From NCBI RefSeq assembly GCF_027409185.1, contig NC_084474.1, forward strand, positions 12,703,382-12,767,381: a DNA stretch of 64,000 nucleotides, written 5' to 3'. The notes beneath the pieces were generated by a model that saw only the letters and a list, made by a program, of their open reading frames with translations, made no database searches and had not been told where the DNA came from. Origin of the DNA: Cynocephalus volans (taxonomy: Eukaryota; Chordata; Mammalia; Dermoptera; Cynocephalidae). Shown here in pieces: positions 1 to 19,049 of this stretch (position 1 is its first letter; every line of letters begins with the position of its first letter). The position numbers and the translations under genes were made by a program.

Positions 1-29
1 AACCCCCCCCCACTACTTTTATAATAGCA

Positions 30-235
30 GGTAGTGTAGGTTTGAGTCCTGGCTCTGCCGCTTGTTGTGATTCGTTGGTCAAATTACCAGACCTTGCCAA
101 GATTTACCTTCTGTTTGTAAAGTGTGATTAACATCTACCTCTGGAGTGGTTTAGGTAGAAACATCGAATAAGTATAACTTACAGCGCCTGGCACATACCA
201 AGAGCTCAGTATAGATCCTACCATTAATGGTAAGT
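30..235 (+). repeat. MIR SINE
   Basis: An old mammal-wide MIR copy. The core resembling 'gtcctggctctgccgctt' and the tail resembling 'cgcctggcacataccaagagctcagtat' are recognisable in order. It is heavily diverged with no clear target-site duplication, so ends are approximate. Confidence 0.7.
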
Positions 236-837
236 GAAATTAGTAGCTCAGTGATTCACTCAAAACAATATAGATGCACACAGATGAGAATTCATAGTTT
301 GAATCTAATTCAAAGGTTGGTATTAGTCAGGCATTGTAATAGCTGCATTCTGGGTATTATTTTCGTATCTCATGGTGTATAATTAGCCAGGTTGAAAAGC
401 TAATAATTTACCGCTCACGTTACTTTATTCTGGGCTCCACATAGAGCGCAGAGAAGACATTGCCTCAGAAGACACCACCTATAAGACAAAATATGCAACG
501 CCAAACAGTAGATCCTCTACTTAAAGCACAGCGTTTTCAATGCATGCTCTTGTTTGGCGGATAAAAACGTTTTACGTTCAGAATGTTGAACAGGAGCCCG
601 AGAACAAAGCACAACTTAGCAAAATACAATCACATCAGCAAAGAACTAAAGAAAAACTTGTCTCCCAAGCTTCGGACACAACCTTGAAATCTCGGAAACC
701 ACTGCCAAAGTCCGAGGTTTCCGGCGCGCGCGGCTGCAGCACGACAGGGGTGGGGCTGCGGCCGTAAAGCAGAGTCCCGAGACACGTGGCCTCCTAAGCG
801 GCTCTGGGCGTCCTTGGAAGTTCCTGGCCTGCAGGTC

Positions 838-9059
<8,222 letters not shown>

Positions 9060-9192
9060 ATTCTCTTCCAAGAAACAGAGTTGTTAACAAGTACTGGAAA
9101 AGGGACTAAAACATGTTTTTTTCACTGCATTTTCGTAATGTATAATTCTCCAGATTTCAGTGTAATCATCTCTCATTTTCATCTAAAATTAA

Positions 9193-9198
9193 AATAAA
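9193..9198 (+). terminator. MRPL15: MRPL15 poly(A) signal AATAAA
   Basis: A canonical AATAAA lies 134 bases after the stop codon. Cleavage is expected about 15-25 bases later, near 9215. The following 'gagtctgtgtgggttctgtctc' is a plausible GU-rich downstream element. The 3' UTR would be about 155 nt. Confidence 0.8.
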
Positions 9199-9219
9199 AC
9201 TGCAAGATACAAGGACTGG

Positions 9220-12200
9220 ATAGAGCAACTGAGTCTGTGTGGGTTCTGTCTCAAAGATGCAAACTCCCTGGTGGTCTGTTGAAGGAAGATTTTAGAATAT
9301 TTCTGCTCTTTTCATGATCTTTTCATCTGAACCTTGTCTTGTTACTGTTGTTAATCAGAATGAATGCACAAGTGGAATGGGATTGATTTGTAGGTCTGCT
9401 CAGCCAAGATTAAAGCAGATGCTAATGAGTTGGTGGCTTCTCATAATCAGTATTCTCAGGGAAGCCCTGCTACTCAGGTCAAGATGGTAAGCCCTCAAGT
9501 CAGGAAGAATTAGATCAGGAAGGCGAGTTTAAGGCTTAAAGCTAGTGAATAGATTAGTACTGGGATATATTTGCTAGCAGTGTTGAAGTTTAGAGAAATA
9601 AAAATTTCAAGTGAACTTATTTTCTCAACTCTGTGATAAGAATAGACAATAATGATCAAGACATTAACATTTTTTCTTGAAGGTAAGTGTTCTAATTCTA
9701 ATTGGTATAATTTAACTTATCTCAGACATTGGAGACTTTTGCCTTTCAGTCATTTCAAATCATTTTGAAAAAATTGTTTAGTGATTATATAAGCCATAAA
9801 AACAATTGGTGATATGAAAATTAAACTCAGTTAATGTAAAGGATTCAGCAGTTAATCTTATTTAGCTTTTGAAAAATATATCCAGATCATATGAAAACTT
9901 CATTTACCTTACCCAATTAAAGATTGATCTTGAATAATTCATGATAATTCTTCCACAGTAGAAATAAAATAATTCTGGGTTTATTTTCTTTAAAAAATTA
10001 AAAACCCTAAACAATGCAATATTTTGTTTTGTTAACTTATCTGCCTCATGTATTGCTGATCTGAGATTCAATTTATAAAGTAATTTGTGTACTGAGAGTA
10101 TATTTTCAATTTTTAACCCAGGATTATATAGTTTGGTTTTTTATTAAACCATTCCTTAGAACCTATAACTTGTAAGAATCAGGACTGGGACTATCTTCTA
10201 TGAAATCCTACAAATTTCAGAGGGTAGGTAAAAATTTAAAACATGTTTTAATTTTTTTAGAGACCCCAGGTGACAGAGTTGGTGTTCCAGAATGGTTTGG
10301 CTTCATTGATGGGAACCCCAAATCATGGTGCTGGAATAAGACAGTTTATTTTTTCCCCCAGAAGCGCCGAGGTTAGTTCAGGGCTGGTTGCTGGCTCTGC
10401 TGCACACAGCCACAGAGCCTGAGGCTTCTCCCTGTTCTGCTCCTCTACCCTGGGGTGAGGTGCTCGTTTTCATTATCCACAATCAGCAAGGAGCAAGCCA
10501 GCTTTTCCTAAGGAAGGTTTCTAGAAGCTGTCACACAAAACTTAGTTTATATTCTTCTGAAGGGAGCCTGATGTCTTTACTTTGGCACCTTATCTCCTCA
10601 GCTGAAAGTTTTATTACAGTGAGTGAGTATAAAAGATATATTGGACAACCAACAAGGGAATTTACACCTCTTTTGGTATTGAAACCTTAACTGTGAGGTT
10701 AAGTGACTTACATTGGACAAATGCAGGAAAAGTGCAAGATTCTATAATTCTGTGTCCACCATTCTGGAATGCTGGGTTCAGTAAGTTATATAATAAATAG
10801 GTCAATAAGTTGGTCAATTCATCAGTCTTGTATGCAAAATATTTTTGAAGGAGAATTATGACAAAGCACCAGAAACCATCTGGGAAGAGGCATTTGCTTT
10901 TCTCTGTGCCGTATTTTTCTAAATGTTTTTACAATAAAGCTGTCTTACACTATGTTGGGTATTTAAAAAGACATGTTTAAATATAATGCATGGAGGAAGA
11001 GAGGTGATAGAATGCAAAGAAGGTTGCAAAGAAAAATGCCAATGAACAAAGAAAATGTTTTTTTATTAACTTATGATGAGTCACTAAGAGGAGTAGAATA
11101 CATTTTAAATCACTGTTGGGAAAAGTCCCCCCAAACTTTCTGTCATTCTAAAAATAGTTCATGCTTGTTTTGAAAATTATGTAATACTGAAGTATAAAAG
11201 GTAAAAAGCAAAACTACATATTCTCTTACTGTTGCCTGTCCCTGACCTACTTCCCAGAGGTCACTAAGCCACTGTCAGCATTTTTTTTTTTAATCAAAAG
11301 GAGATAGACTATGTATACTGTTCCGAACTTGCTTATTACATCCAACATATTTTAGACACTTTTCCTGAGTGCTCCCTTATTCTTACTCCCTTATTTTTAT
11401 GCCATTTGCAGTGGAATCCATTCAGTAAGTCACTTCACCTTTCTTGAACTGTATAAAATACAGTGACAATCTTTGGAAAATATAATGGTTGTGTAAAATG
11501 ACCTCTAAAGTCTCAGTTGTAATACTTTGGAGATAAAGATGTTGCCTTGGGCTGAGGAAAACTTCTTTGACCTCAACCTATTTGCATGGAAGTGAACTTA
11601 CTTTAATTTAACACATCCTGTTCTGTATTCGGGTATGAAGTATGGAAGCCAACCCAAGAGGCCATTTTTTGTGTACCAGAGTGTGCAGGCAACACTCTTG
11701 GTAGGTTATTGCCTCATTTGTGCTGCAGGAGGTTTTCCTTTTGTGATTCAGTTCACAATTGTACTACTTTCGGAGGTGCTGGTACTTCCTCAACAGGAAA
11801 AGTTCTCAGTAGGAAATGAGGGAGGAAGTTAGTCACCTAAAGGTAGATGGCACAGGCAAGAGCCTTGCAGCCCCAGAATGAACTTTTGAGGGCCCTTGGG
11901 TTTCCCTCCCCCATCCCTCCAAGTGGAATGACTAAGCTACTCTGACAGAAGGAAAAAGAGACAGTCAGACACAAGGCTTGTTTAATTGTGGTTGTCTTAG
12001 GTGGCCTACAGGTGAAAGGAAATTGGGATAGAGTGATAAGTAGAAGAATGAAAACAGGAAACAGATGTCTGGTGACATAATGCTCAGACAGTACTTATTC
12101 AGTGAGCACCGGCTTAGTCACAAACAGCTGTATCCTGGTCTTAATATTATAATTGTGCAGATGATTCTCAGCCAAAAAAGGCACGTTCCACAAAATCCGT

Positions 12201-12465
12201 CCATTCTGTTTAATAAAGGTAACCCTTAAAATGCTGTATAGTGAGGAGACTCAACCTTGTGTCATTTACAGGGGAGAGAGCATGTTGGCAATGGTAGCTT
12301 TATCTTAAAGAGTTCACATCACTTGGAAATCTAAGTGTAAATCTAGACCATAAGGCTTTATTTAGCTAGATTTTAGTCCTTTCCTGGTATGCAGCTTCAT
12401 CTGTTTTCTGTATACATGGCTTATAAGTAAGTCCAAGACCAAAAAAGCTTGAGTTAATGTGCATT
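9220..12465. other. Downstream intergenic sequence, no gene seen
   Basis: About 3.2 kb after MRPL15 with no exon-like frame, no clear repeat boundaries and ordinary AT-rich composition. Segments near 10250-10690 and 11190-11420 look like very old degraded repeats but I cannot assign a family. The short open frames here show no recognisable domain. Confidence 0.6.
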
Positions 12466-12480
12466 TAAAAAGATTTGTCA

Positions 12481-13063
12481 GGGCCCCACTGGGGTTCTGA
12501 GGCACAGAGCCTGGAGAAGCTGAGCTGAGCCACAACTAGGCAAGCTGCTGCCCCTGCCCTGGGACCCCACCAGGGTCCTGAGGTGTGGAGCTGGGGGAAG
12601 CTGAACTCAGCCACAACCATGTAAAGAGCACACCAAAGACAACATTTCCATGCAGGTAGCTTACCATAGCTACCACAATTGCCATGGATGCTGCAAAAGG
12701 GCTAGTGTCTATAGCAGCAGTCACGGCCACCGTGCAGATGGCATGCCAGACTCAACTGCACTGACACACGGAGAGGCACCAGCAGAGACAAAACAGAAAA
12801 AGAAAAAAGAAGAGGTCCTCTCTCTCCACAAAGCACACTCCAGAACAGAAGAAGCATCTGCTTTAGGATAATAGTGGAGGACTTGATCACACCTGTCTCA
12901 GTACTGGAAAGATCGTCTAGGCAACAAATCAACAGAAGAACAGTTAATCTATCAGACGGAGAGAACAAATCTATGGTTATTAGAGGGGGCAGGGGAAGGG
13001 GAGAGATTGGATAAGGGGCATAAAGAATGAGTATGATTTGTAATAATGAATATGCTAGTAAAG
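12481..13063 (+). mobile_element. Unclassified composite retroelement candidate with 80-bp GC-rich tandem head
   Basis: Two head-to-tail, about 80-bp GC-rich units begin at 12481 (gggccccactggggttctgagg) and 12561 (gggaccccaccagggtcctgagg) and share the gaagctgagc/gaagctgaac and gccacaac cores. About 420 bases of moderate-GC then AT-rich sequence follow, ending in an A-rich run. The flanks show a possible 14-bp imperfect TSD (aaaaagatttgtca at 12467-12480; aaaaaaatttttca at 13064-13077, two mismatches). I do not recognise the family. An L1 5'-UTR monomer joined to a 3' UTR, or another non-autonomous retroelement, would fit. Frames inside are not gene-like. Confidence 0.45.
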
Positions 13064-13289
13064 AAAAAAATTTTTCAACTCTTAGAGAAATAATTAGTAT
13101 GGATATCCTGTTTTTTGGGTTTCTGTTTTTTAATGTAATGTTTCTCTCAATTCTTTGGAAAACTGATTGGCTCTGCAATAGTAGGGAAAGTGTCAGATGA
13201 CAGTGGTGTAGTTTGTGTCAGAGAATAAAGGGTGCTCTCTGATGTTAGTACAAATCCCAGAATGGCTGTTTCTCTAGGTGCTTTGCTGG

Positions 13290-14025
13290 AGAGACAGTAT
13301 GGTGGCAGTAGCAGAGCATTCTGTCTCCAAACCTGGATTTGCAGCTTTGTGAACTTGGCATGTTATTTATCCTCTCTGTGCCTCAGTTTCTCCATCTGAA
13401 AAATGGATAATAATTGATCCTAACATATAATTTGTTAAATAAAAACTATAGGAGGCTATTGTTTTGGACTACATTCCTGCACTGGGTCCAAAAAGACCAG
13501 ACAACTGGAGTTACCCGCAGCTAAGTTGTCACTTAGGCTGTGGTCTGACCTTCTGGGAAGTCAGGACAAAGATAACAGCCAATTTCCCCCATCAGACCAG
13601 TTTAAAGCATCAATAGGTATGATAATGAAGTTCCCTCTGCTTTAATCCTTACACAAAAGGGGTAGCCTGAAGTAACCTGGTGTTATTTTTCTATTGTTCT
13701 GTCTTCCTGTTCCCACCTTATAAGGAAAGTGACTTTGAAATGACCAATCTGCTATTTGTTGTTTATTTCTGCTTTCTTTAGCCTTTTTCTGTCTGTAAAA
13801 CCAATCTCCTCTGCTTGGCTCATTGAAAACATTTATTCTATTTTATGGAATAAAGGGTTGCCCAATTCTAGAATCCCGATAAAGCCAATTGAGATCTTCA
13901 ACTAAATTTGTTGTAATTTTGTTCTTTGACAGGTTGTTATGAGGACTGAAAGAAGTCAGTATTTGCAAAGCACTTACTGCAACGCCTGGCACATGACAAG
14001 TGCCACTAGAAGTGTTCCTGAACTG
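13290..14025 (+). repeat. MIR SINE split by an inserted LTR-like element
   Basis: The 5' half (13290-13437) contains 'ctttgtgaacttggcatgttatttatcctctctgtgcctcagtttc', 'gaaaaatggataataa'. The 3' half (13932-14025) continues 'ggttgttatgaggactgaaag...gcaaagcacttactgcaacgcctggcacatgac'. The halves join in normal MIR order once 13460-13931 is removed. Confidence 0.75.
13460..13931 (+). mobile_element. Probable old solo LTR inside MIR
   Basis: A 472-bp block starts TG (tgttttggac) and ends CA (ttctttgaca). It contains a TATA-like 'cttataagg' and a poly(A)-signal-like 'gaataaagg', the order expected for U3-R-U5 in + orientation. The flanking pentamers (gctat/ggttg) do not match well, so the duplication has decayed or the ends are slightly off. 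Class I or III ERV; family not assigned. Confidence 0.5.
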
Positions 14026-14487
14026 GGCAACTTTTAGAGCCTCTCTTATGTGGAAGCCATTTCATAAATGTTATTTCCTTTCTCCTTAAGATTTTCACAT
14101 AGTCTGTGGTCAGCCTTCTATAGATCGTGCTAGGATCTCATTAATGAAAAGAAATGCATGCTAATCTTTTATTATTTTTACCAGGACTTACTGAGAAAGT
14201 AACGTTTTGAAAAGGGAGCATGGTAGGAATCAGACCCAGAACCAGGGGGATGAAGTTGAATTTCTGACTTACTATTGCTTTGTAAAAATCTTCAGATCCT
14301 TCCCTAAACAGGCCAGCCCCCCCACAAAAGAAAACCCCACAAAAAGCAAATAAAACCTGTGGGTCCCATTAATTCTGGAAAACGTATTAAAATTGAGGCA
14401 AAAATTTTAAAATAACTAATGTTATCTGATGCTAAAATTTCCAGAAGAGAATCTGGAAACTACAAAAAGGGAAGAAAAAAAGTTAAT

Positions 14488-14844
14488 TGAAAGAAAAGTG
14501 AGCCAGGTGCCAGGTACCGTTCAAGCTTTATTAAAGGAAGACAATCTGCTGGGCTGTGCTCAAAGTAGCAGGCAGCCCAGGGCTGCCCTGGAAAGGGGAC
14601 AGCACCAGGTGTGGGGGTGGTTGAGCTTATATCGGTATGTTGGCACCAAGAGCTGGGTGGTGTAATTCCGGGGTGGGGATTGAATTAGGTTATGGGCATG
14701 GAGAGTTCTGCACATGTGGCATTTTCTCTGAAACAATGAGGCTTCTTGTGAAAGAGAAGGGGGGAGGGGAGGGGAGGAGGTGGGCAATGCCATTTTGTTC
14801 TTGGGATTGTATAAAATGGCGCTAGTTATATTGCAGATTTATTA
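14488..14844 (-). repeat. 3' LTR of the provirus
   Basis: 357 bp. The TATA-like element (cttata on +, 14626-14631) and AATAAA (tttatt on +, 14527-14532) are present. The outer flank carries the ttaat duplication. The inner end joins a purine-rich tract on the minus strand. Confidence 0.92.
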
Positions 14845-14858
14845 TTCCTGCCTTTTAA
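14845..14858 (-). other. Polypurine tract
   Basis: The minus strand reads TTAAAAGGCAGGAA directly before the 3' LTR, in the position and with the composition of a retroviral plus-strand primer. Confidence 0.65.
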
Positions 14859-14889
14859 GTATAGGAAAAAGGGGAAAAGGGCAGAGGTC

Positions 14890-16430
14890 TCATTCTTCTG
14901 TAGCTACTTCCTGCTGGTGATGGGCGAAGATATGGAAAAAATAAAAGATTTATGTTGGCGGGTAAAACAATTAGGTGGTGGGGTATTGGTTTCGTGCGGG
15001 GAGGCTGTATTCTTCCGGGGAAGGGTCACTGATTCTGAGGGGCTGATATCCTCCTTGCAGTGACAATTTGGCGACCTTTTGGTTGGTGAAAGCCTGCATA
15101 CGTTCCTGCAAGAAATTAGAGAAACACCAAAAGGGACAGGGGCCAAAAAGTAGGAGGAGGCACAGTTAGGGGTCCTAGGAGGGGCATTAGCCAGGGTATC
15201 CAAGGGTTCAGTGAATCGGTTTAAGTTTCTTGGGTCACCCCGGACTCATTTACATAATATCAGCATTCCTCCCCCAAGAAGAGGCAGGGGCCTGCCTTCT
15301 CAGCTGTAAGGAAGTAAAATAAAGGGCCCAACAGTTCTGTAAAGCGACTGTCGTGAGTGAGGTGACCTGTCGTTGGAGGGAGGAGATGCTGTCTATGCTT
15401 AGTTCTGAGAGTTTTTGATAGAATTGAGAGGCAGTAGCAGGGCCTGCTATTGCAGTTCCAGTTGCAGGAAGGGTCCCTGCCCCAATTAAAATGTACAATT
15501 AGTGCCCTACGGGAGCAGGGGCACTTCCTGAGGGAGGGGGCCGAAGTTAGTCCCAGTCCCGTCTCCATCTCTCCATCTGTCTGGAGGGTGATGTCAGGGA
15601 TGAGTCAAAAGAATATGCAAGAAATCGTGTTAGGGGGCAGGCAGCAGGATAATGTAGTTTTACAAAGGAAATATATTCCGGTTTTAAGGCGTGGATGAGG
15701 AGGGGGTAAGTGAGTGGCAGCGTTTGGTGTTAGTGAGGCAGAGTGTGGCAGGCCCCGCACAACGCTGACAGTCCCCACCAAGGTGAGATGAGAGGAAAGT
15801 GCAGAGACGTGTGTGGAAACGTTGCGGGCTGCATCGACAGGGAGGGGGGTGACCACGAAAACTTTCTCGTGAAGTGGGAGACAGATGAGTCACTTGGGGA
15901 CCAGTCTTATTCACTGAGGACTGCATCATCCCTGTGGACCTGGAACCTCCATGTTCCAGGTAAGGGGGAGCATTGAGATAGGAGGAAAAAACACGAGAAG
16001 GATGCAAAGGGTTAGGGAGCCAAAAGAATTTAAGGGGGACATTGCCACAGTGAACTTGCTAAGAAGCATCCTACCAAGAGGTGTTAAAGACGTGCCAGGA
16101 GAAACCTTCCTATAATGTTCCACTGCTCTGGGGCAGCTGCTGCCAATCCTGTAGCAAGTACTAGAACAGATAGTGTAATAGTAGCTCTTGTGTGAGGGAT
16201 GTGAAGTGGGCCTGCAGGAGTGAGAGGATAATCACCGGGGGAAAGATCATCCTTCTTTTAGGATTGGGGGAAGAGTGGAGGTCCTTGAGATTTTCAGTTT
16301 TGTGGGCCCTAAAATGGACAAAGTGTGAGGAGATGTTGGGTTGGGGGTTGAGCAGAGGGACCCCTCTGGCTTGGCGTTAACAGATTCTTTGGGTAAAGTC
16401 TCAGGTGCTAGTTTTACCAAGGATAAGTGA
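14890..16430 (-). pseudogene. env: Decayed env (surface and transmembrane subunits)
   Basis: Envelope sequence is expected between integrase and the 3' LTR, and its C-terminal part is recognisable. At about 15250-15470 the minus strand shows a fusion-peptide-like Gly/Ala-rich stretch (AGTLPATGTAIAGPATA) and a heptad region. The start of the conserved transmembrane-subunit region and its Cys motif lie in two different frames separated by a frameshift. A hydrophobic stretch near 15110-15170 could be the membrane anchor. The surface-subunit part (about 15600-16430) is too broken to align by eye. No full-length frame exists. Confidence 0.7.
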
Positions 16431-16526
16431 TACCAACGGGGCCTTTCTTAGTACTTTTACTGCCATGGAGGTGGCAAGAAGTACTGTATAAGGCCCTTCC
16501 CAGCATGGCGAGGGAGGCTTTGGAAT

Positions 16527-16912
16527 TCAGGTTTTCATATACACTTGCTGTCCTGGGCTCAGTTTAAAGTCTGAGAGGGTGGTGGGGAAAGGATGAGGTA
16601 ATAGAAGGTTGGCCTGTTCCCTAAGATCCTTAATGAATGAAAGAGTAGGGAGATACTGGCCTGAAGTCAATGAGGTGGAAGGGAGAGGCGTGAGAGTGAA
16701 GGGTCTACCGTACATAAGTTCAAGGGGGCTGAGGCCTGTGGGCTTTCGGGGGGCAGCCTGTAGGCGAGTGAGTGACTGGTGGGTGGCCAAAACGAGGGTG
16801 ATTTCTGAGGTGAGAGCATGTGTTACTGCTGTAGCATCCTCTGAAGTGCAGGGAAAAGCTTCAAACCAACCTGGAAGAGTATCTACTAAGGTTAGAAGAT
16901 AGCATGTCCTTT
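16527..16912 (-). pseudogene. pol: Integrase remnant with catalytic-core deletion
   Basis: One open minus-strand stretch runs from LLTLVDTLPGWFEAFP, which contains the first catalytic Asp of the DDE triad. It passes directly into RLQAAPRKPTGLSPLELMYGRPF of the core's C-terminal end, then SPGQQVYMKT. The roughly 75 residues normally between them, holding the second Asp and the Glu, are absent, so this is an in-frame internal deletion. The zinc-binding HHCC domain upstream is not recognisable. The enzyme cannot be functional. Confidence 0.85.
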
Positions 16913-17139
16913 TGTGGGAGAGTAATATAAAGGCTGAGGAAGGCCTAGTAGGAGTTCATAGCCTATATGAACTGAATTATGGAAACCTAAAAGGATTTGC
17001 TCAGCTTAAAAGGGAGGACATAGTGACCAGAGAGAGTATACCAGTTGTCCTTTCTCTGTATCCCCAACTGTTGGAGGTGTTGTATTTCTTGGAGTGTGTA
17101 TTGGGATAAGGGTGTAGGGGCCATGAGAAGGACCTGAGC

Positions 17140-17400
17140 AGGAGAGGAAGAGTGGGGGCCTGGTGATTGAGCAGCCTGTTTTGCAGTTAGATCCACCAGT
17201 TTGTTTCCCTGGACTATGGGGTCATTGGAGGTTTGGTGTCCTCTGCAGTGTATAACCCCAGCCTCCTTTGGGAGTTGTGCAGCCTCAGTAGCTTGTGTTA
17301 GATTTACTATGGCATAACCCACTCGGGGGGCAGGAGTGGAGGTTGTGCTCCTATCTGTGAACCGTGTAATGGGATGCGGGGAGATGTGTGGAAAGGGATT
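17140..17400 (-). pseudogene. pol: RNase H domain remnant of pol
   Basis: The frame at 16987-17322 contains AGVIHCRGHQTSNDPI followed by GNKLVDLTAKQAA, the conserved C-terminal His loop and last acidic helix of retroviral RNase H. The linker toward the integrase N-terminus follows (LSQYTLQEIQHLQQLG). The N-terminal part of the domain is degraded. Confidence 0.82.
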
Positions 17401-17689
17401 GAGAAAGAGGTCTAAAGCCTCTGTGCAATTGTGTTCTAAGGGTCATGAGTGTTTTGGGATGAGAGTGGCTGGATTTTAAGAAGGACAAGGTTCAAAGGAG
17501 AACTGGGAATTTTCAATGAAACTAAGGTGAATAAGTTGTAGGCGGGAAAGGGAGAGAATTGACTTGGCCTTATAGCTGAGAGGGTCTTGACTGTTTGTTG
17601 TTTAAGAGTTAGTTTAGAGCTTTCTTATGCTAAAAGGGTGGCTGCCACCAATGCCTGTAAACAGGGACCCATTCTCGAGCTGTGGTGTC

Positions 17690-18580
17690 TAGTTATTTAG
17701 AGAGGTATATAACCAGGGAGAAAATATCTCCTATCTTTTGTCCCAAAACCCTGACTGCCAATCTTTGGGTTTTGGTGACATGTAGGACAAAAGGATGAGA
17801 TAGGTTTGAGAGAGATAGAGCTGGGGCTGTGAGGACAGCGGCTTTTAATTGCTGGAAGGGAGAATGAATGAGCTTTGTGGGATCTAAAGAAATGGCAGGA
17901 TCCCCTTTGGCTGCCCCATAAGGTGGATTTGCTCCACACCAAAGTTAGGAATCCATAGGCGAAGATATCCTGCAAGCTCCAAGAAAGAAAGGATTTCACC
18001 GTTTGTGGTAGGAATAGGGAGTTCAGAAATTAGACTCGAGATTAAGGAGAGGAAATTTTGGCCTTGCCAGGGACACTGGATATCCCCTGCAGGCCAGCAA
18101 ATTAAGGAGAGCAACAGTGTGGGCTTGTGAATCCTCATAGGAGGGACTACAAAAGAGGAGGTCACTCACATGTTGTATTAAAAAGCTAGAGGTTGGGGGG
18201 GAATTTCAGATAAGTCTTGAGCTAAGGCCTGGCCGAAGAAGTGGGGGCTATCCTGCAACCCCTGAGGTAGTACTGTCCAGGTGAGTTGTTGGCAATGACG
18301 TGTGTCAGGATTAGTCCTGTACTAAATGGTATGAGCCGTTAGGCTTTATAACCAGAAGGATGAGTGTATTAAAAGGCGAGCGGATAAGCCATGAGAGATA
18401 AGAAAGGAGTTTGTGTACAATGGGTTTTTAAGCCTATTAGGTGTTTGTTAGCGATGGGGTATTGTGGGACATTAGGGAACAAAGAGGGGTTCTGCAGTTT
18501 AACAAGGATAGGGGAATGGTGCATAGTAATGGAGGGAGAAGAAGCGTCCCATACTAGGGATTAACCTTGTCCAAGGGGGA
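17690..18580 (-). pseudogene. pol: Decayed reverse transcriptase with altered YxDD motif
   Basis: The RT blocks are in order on the minus strand: KPNGSYHLVQD at about 18314-18346, LPQGLQDSPHFFGQAL near 18230-18280, then LIQHVSDLLFCSPS with the catalytic motif at 18161-18172. Where active enzymes have Y-V-D-D this copy reads H-V-S-D, losing both the Tyr and one catalytic Asp. Connection-domain sequence (FLELAGYLRLWIPNFG, KAAVLTAPAL) follows to about 17690. Several stops and at least two frame changes interrupt it. It is inactive as read. Confidence 0.85.
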
Positions 18581-18609
18581 GGGGAAGGTGGAAGCCTCAG
18601 GGGCCAGGT

Positions 18610-18910
18610 CTGGGCACGGCCTGTAAGAGGAGTGTTGTAGCTGTAGTTAAAGTGTTTAGGGTAAGAGTAGCTTTGAATTTGAAAAGGATGTCCCATCCCA
18701 GTAAGGAGGCTGGGCATTGAGGCCTTATTAAGAATTTGTGTGTGAATTTGGTGTGATGTAGGGGTGCGGGAAAGGGCTTGAGTGATCGTGGGTGGTATTC
18801 TGATCCTGTGACCCCTACTATTGTGATAGAGGATGGGGTTGTTGGTCCTGCATATTTAGGAAGGGTAGAGTAAATGGCCCCTGTATCAATGACAAAAGAG
18901 ATCGGCTTAC
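18610..18910 (-). pseudogene. pro: Decayed retroviral protease
   Basis: The minus strand shows FVIDTGA at about 18876-18899, the aspartic protease active site DTGA (DTG intact). About 75 residues later LLGWDIL follows, matching the conserved flap-distal LLGRD-type motif. The domain has the right size and lies between nucleocapsid and RT. It has no start of its own and would rely on readthrough or frameshifting, but upstream gag is broken. Confidence 0.8.
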
Positions 18911-19049
18911 CTGCTACCAGGTGAGTTACTGTGGGCTCACCATGGTGATCTCTGTGGGGGCCTCAGGCCCTGGGCATCATCAGTCCTCCTCCTGGGCAAA
19001 TCCGAGAAGCTCCGGTAGGAATGGCCATGAAATCAAAGGCTGCAGGTTG

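Noticed and set aside
12702-13178. 158-codon minus-strand frame
   Set aside because: It lies across the unclassified retroelement and its flank, with no domain.
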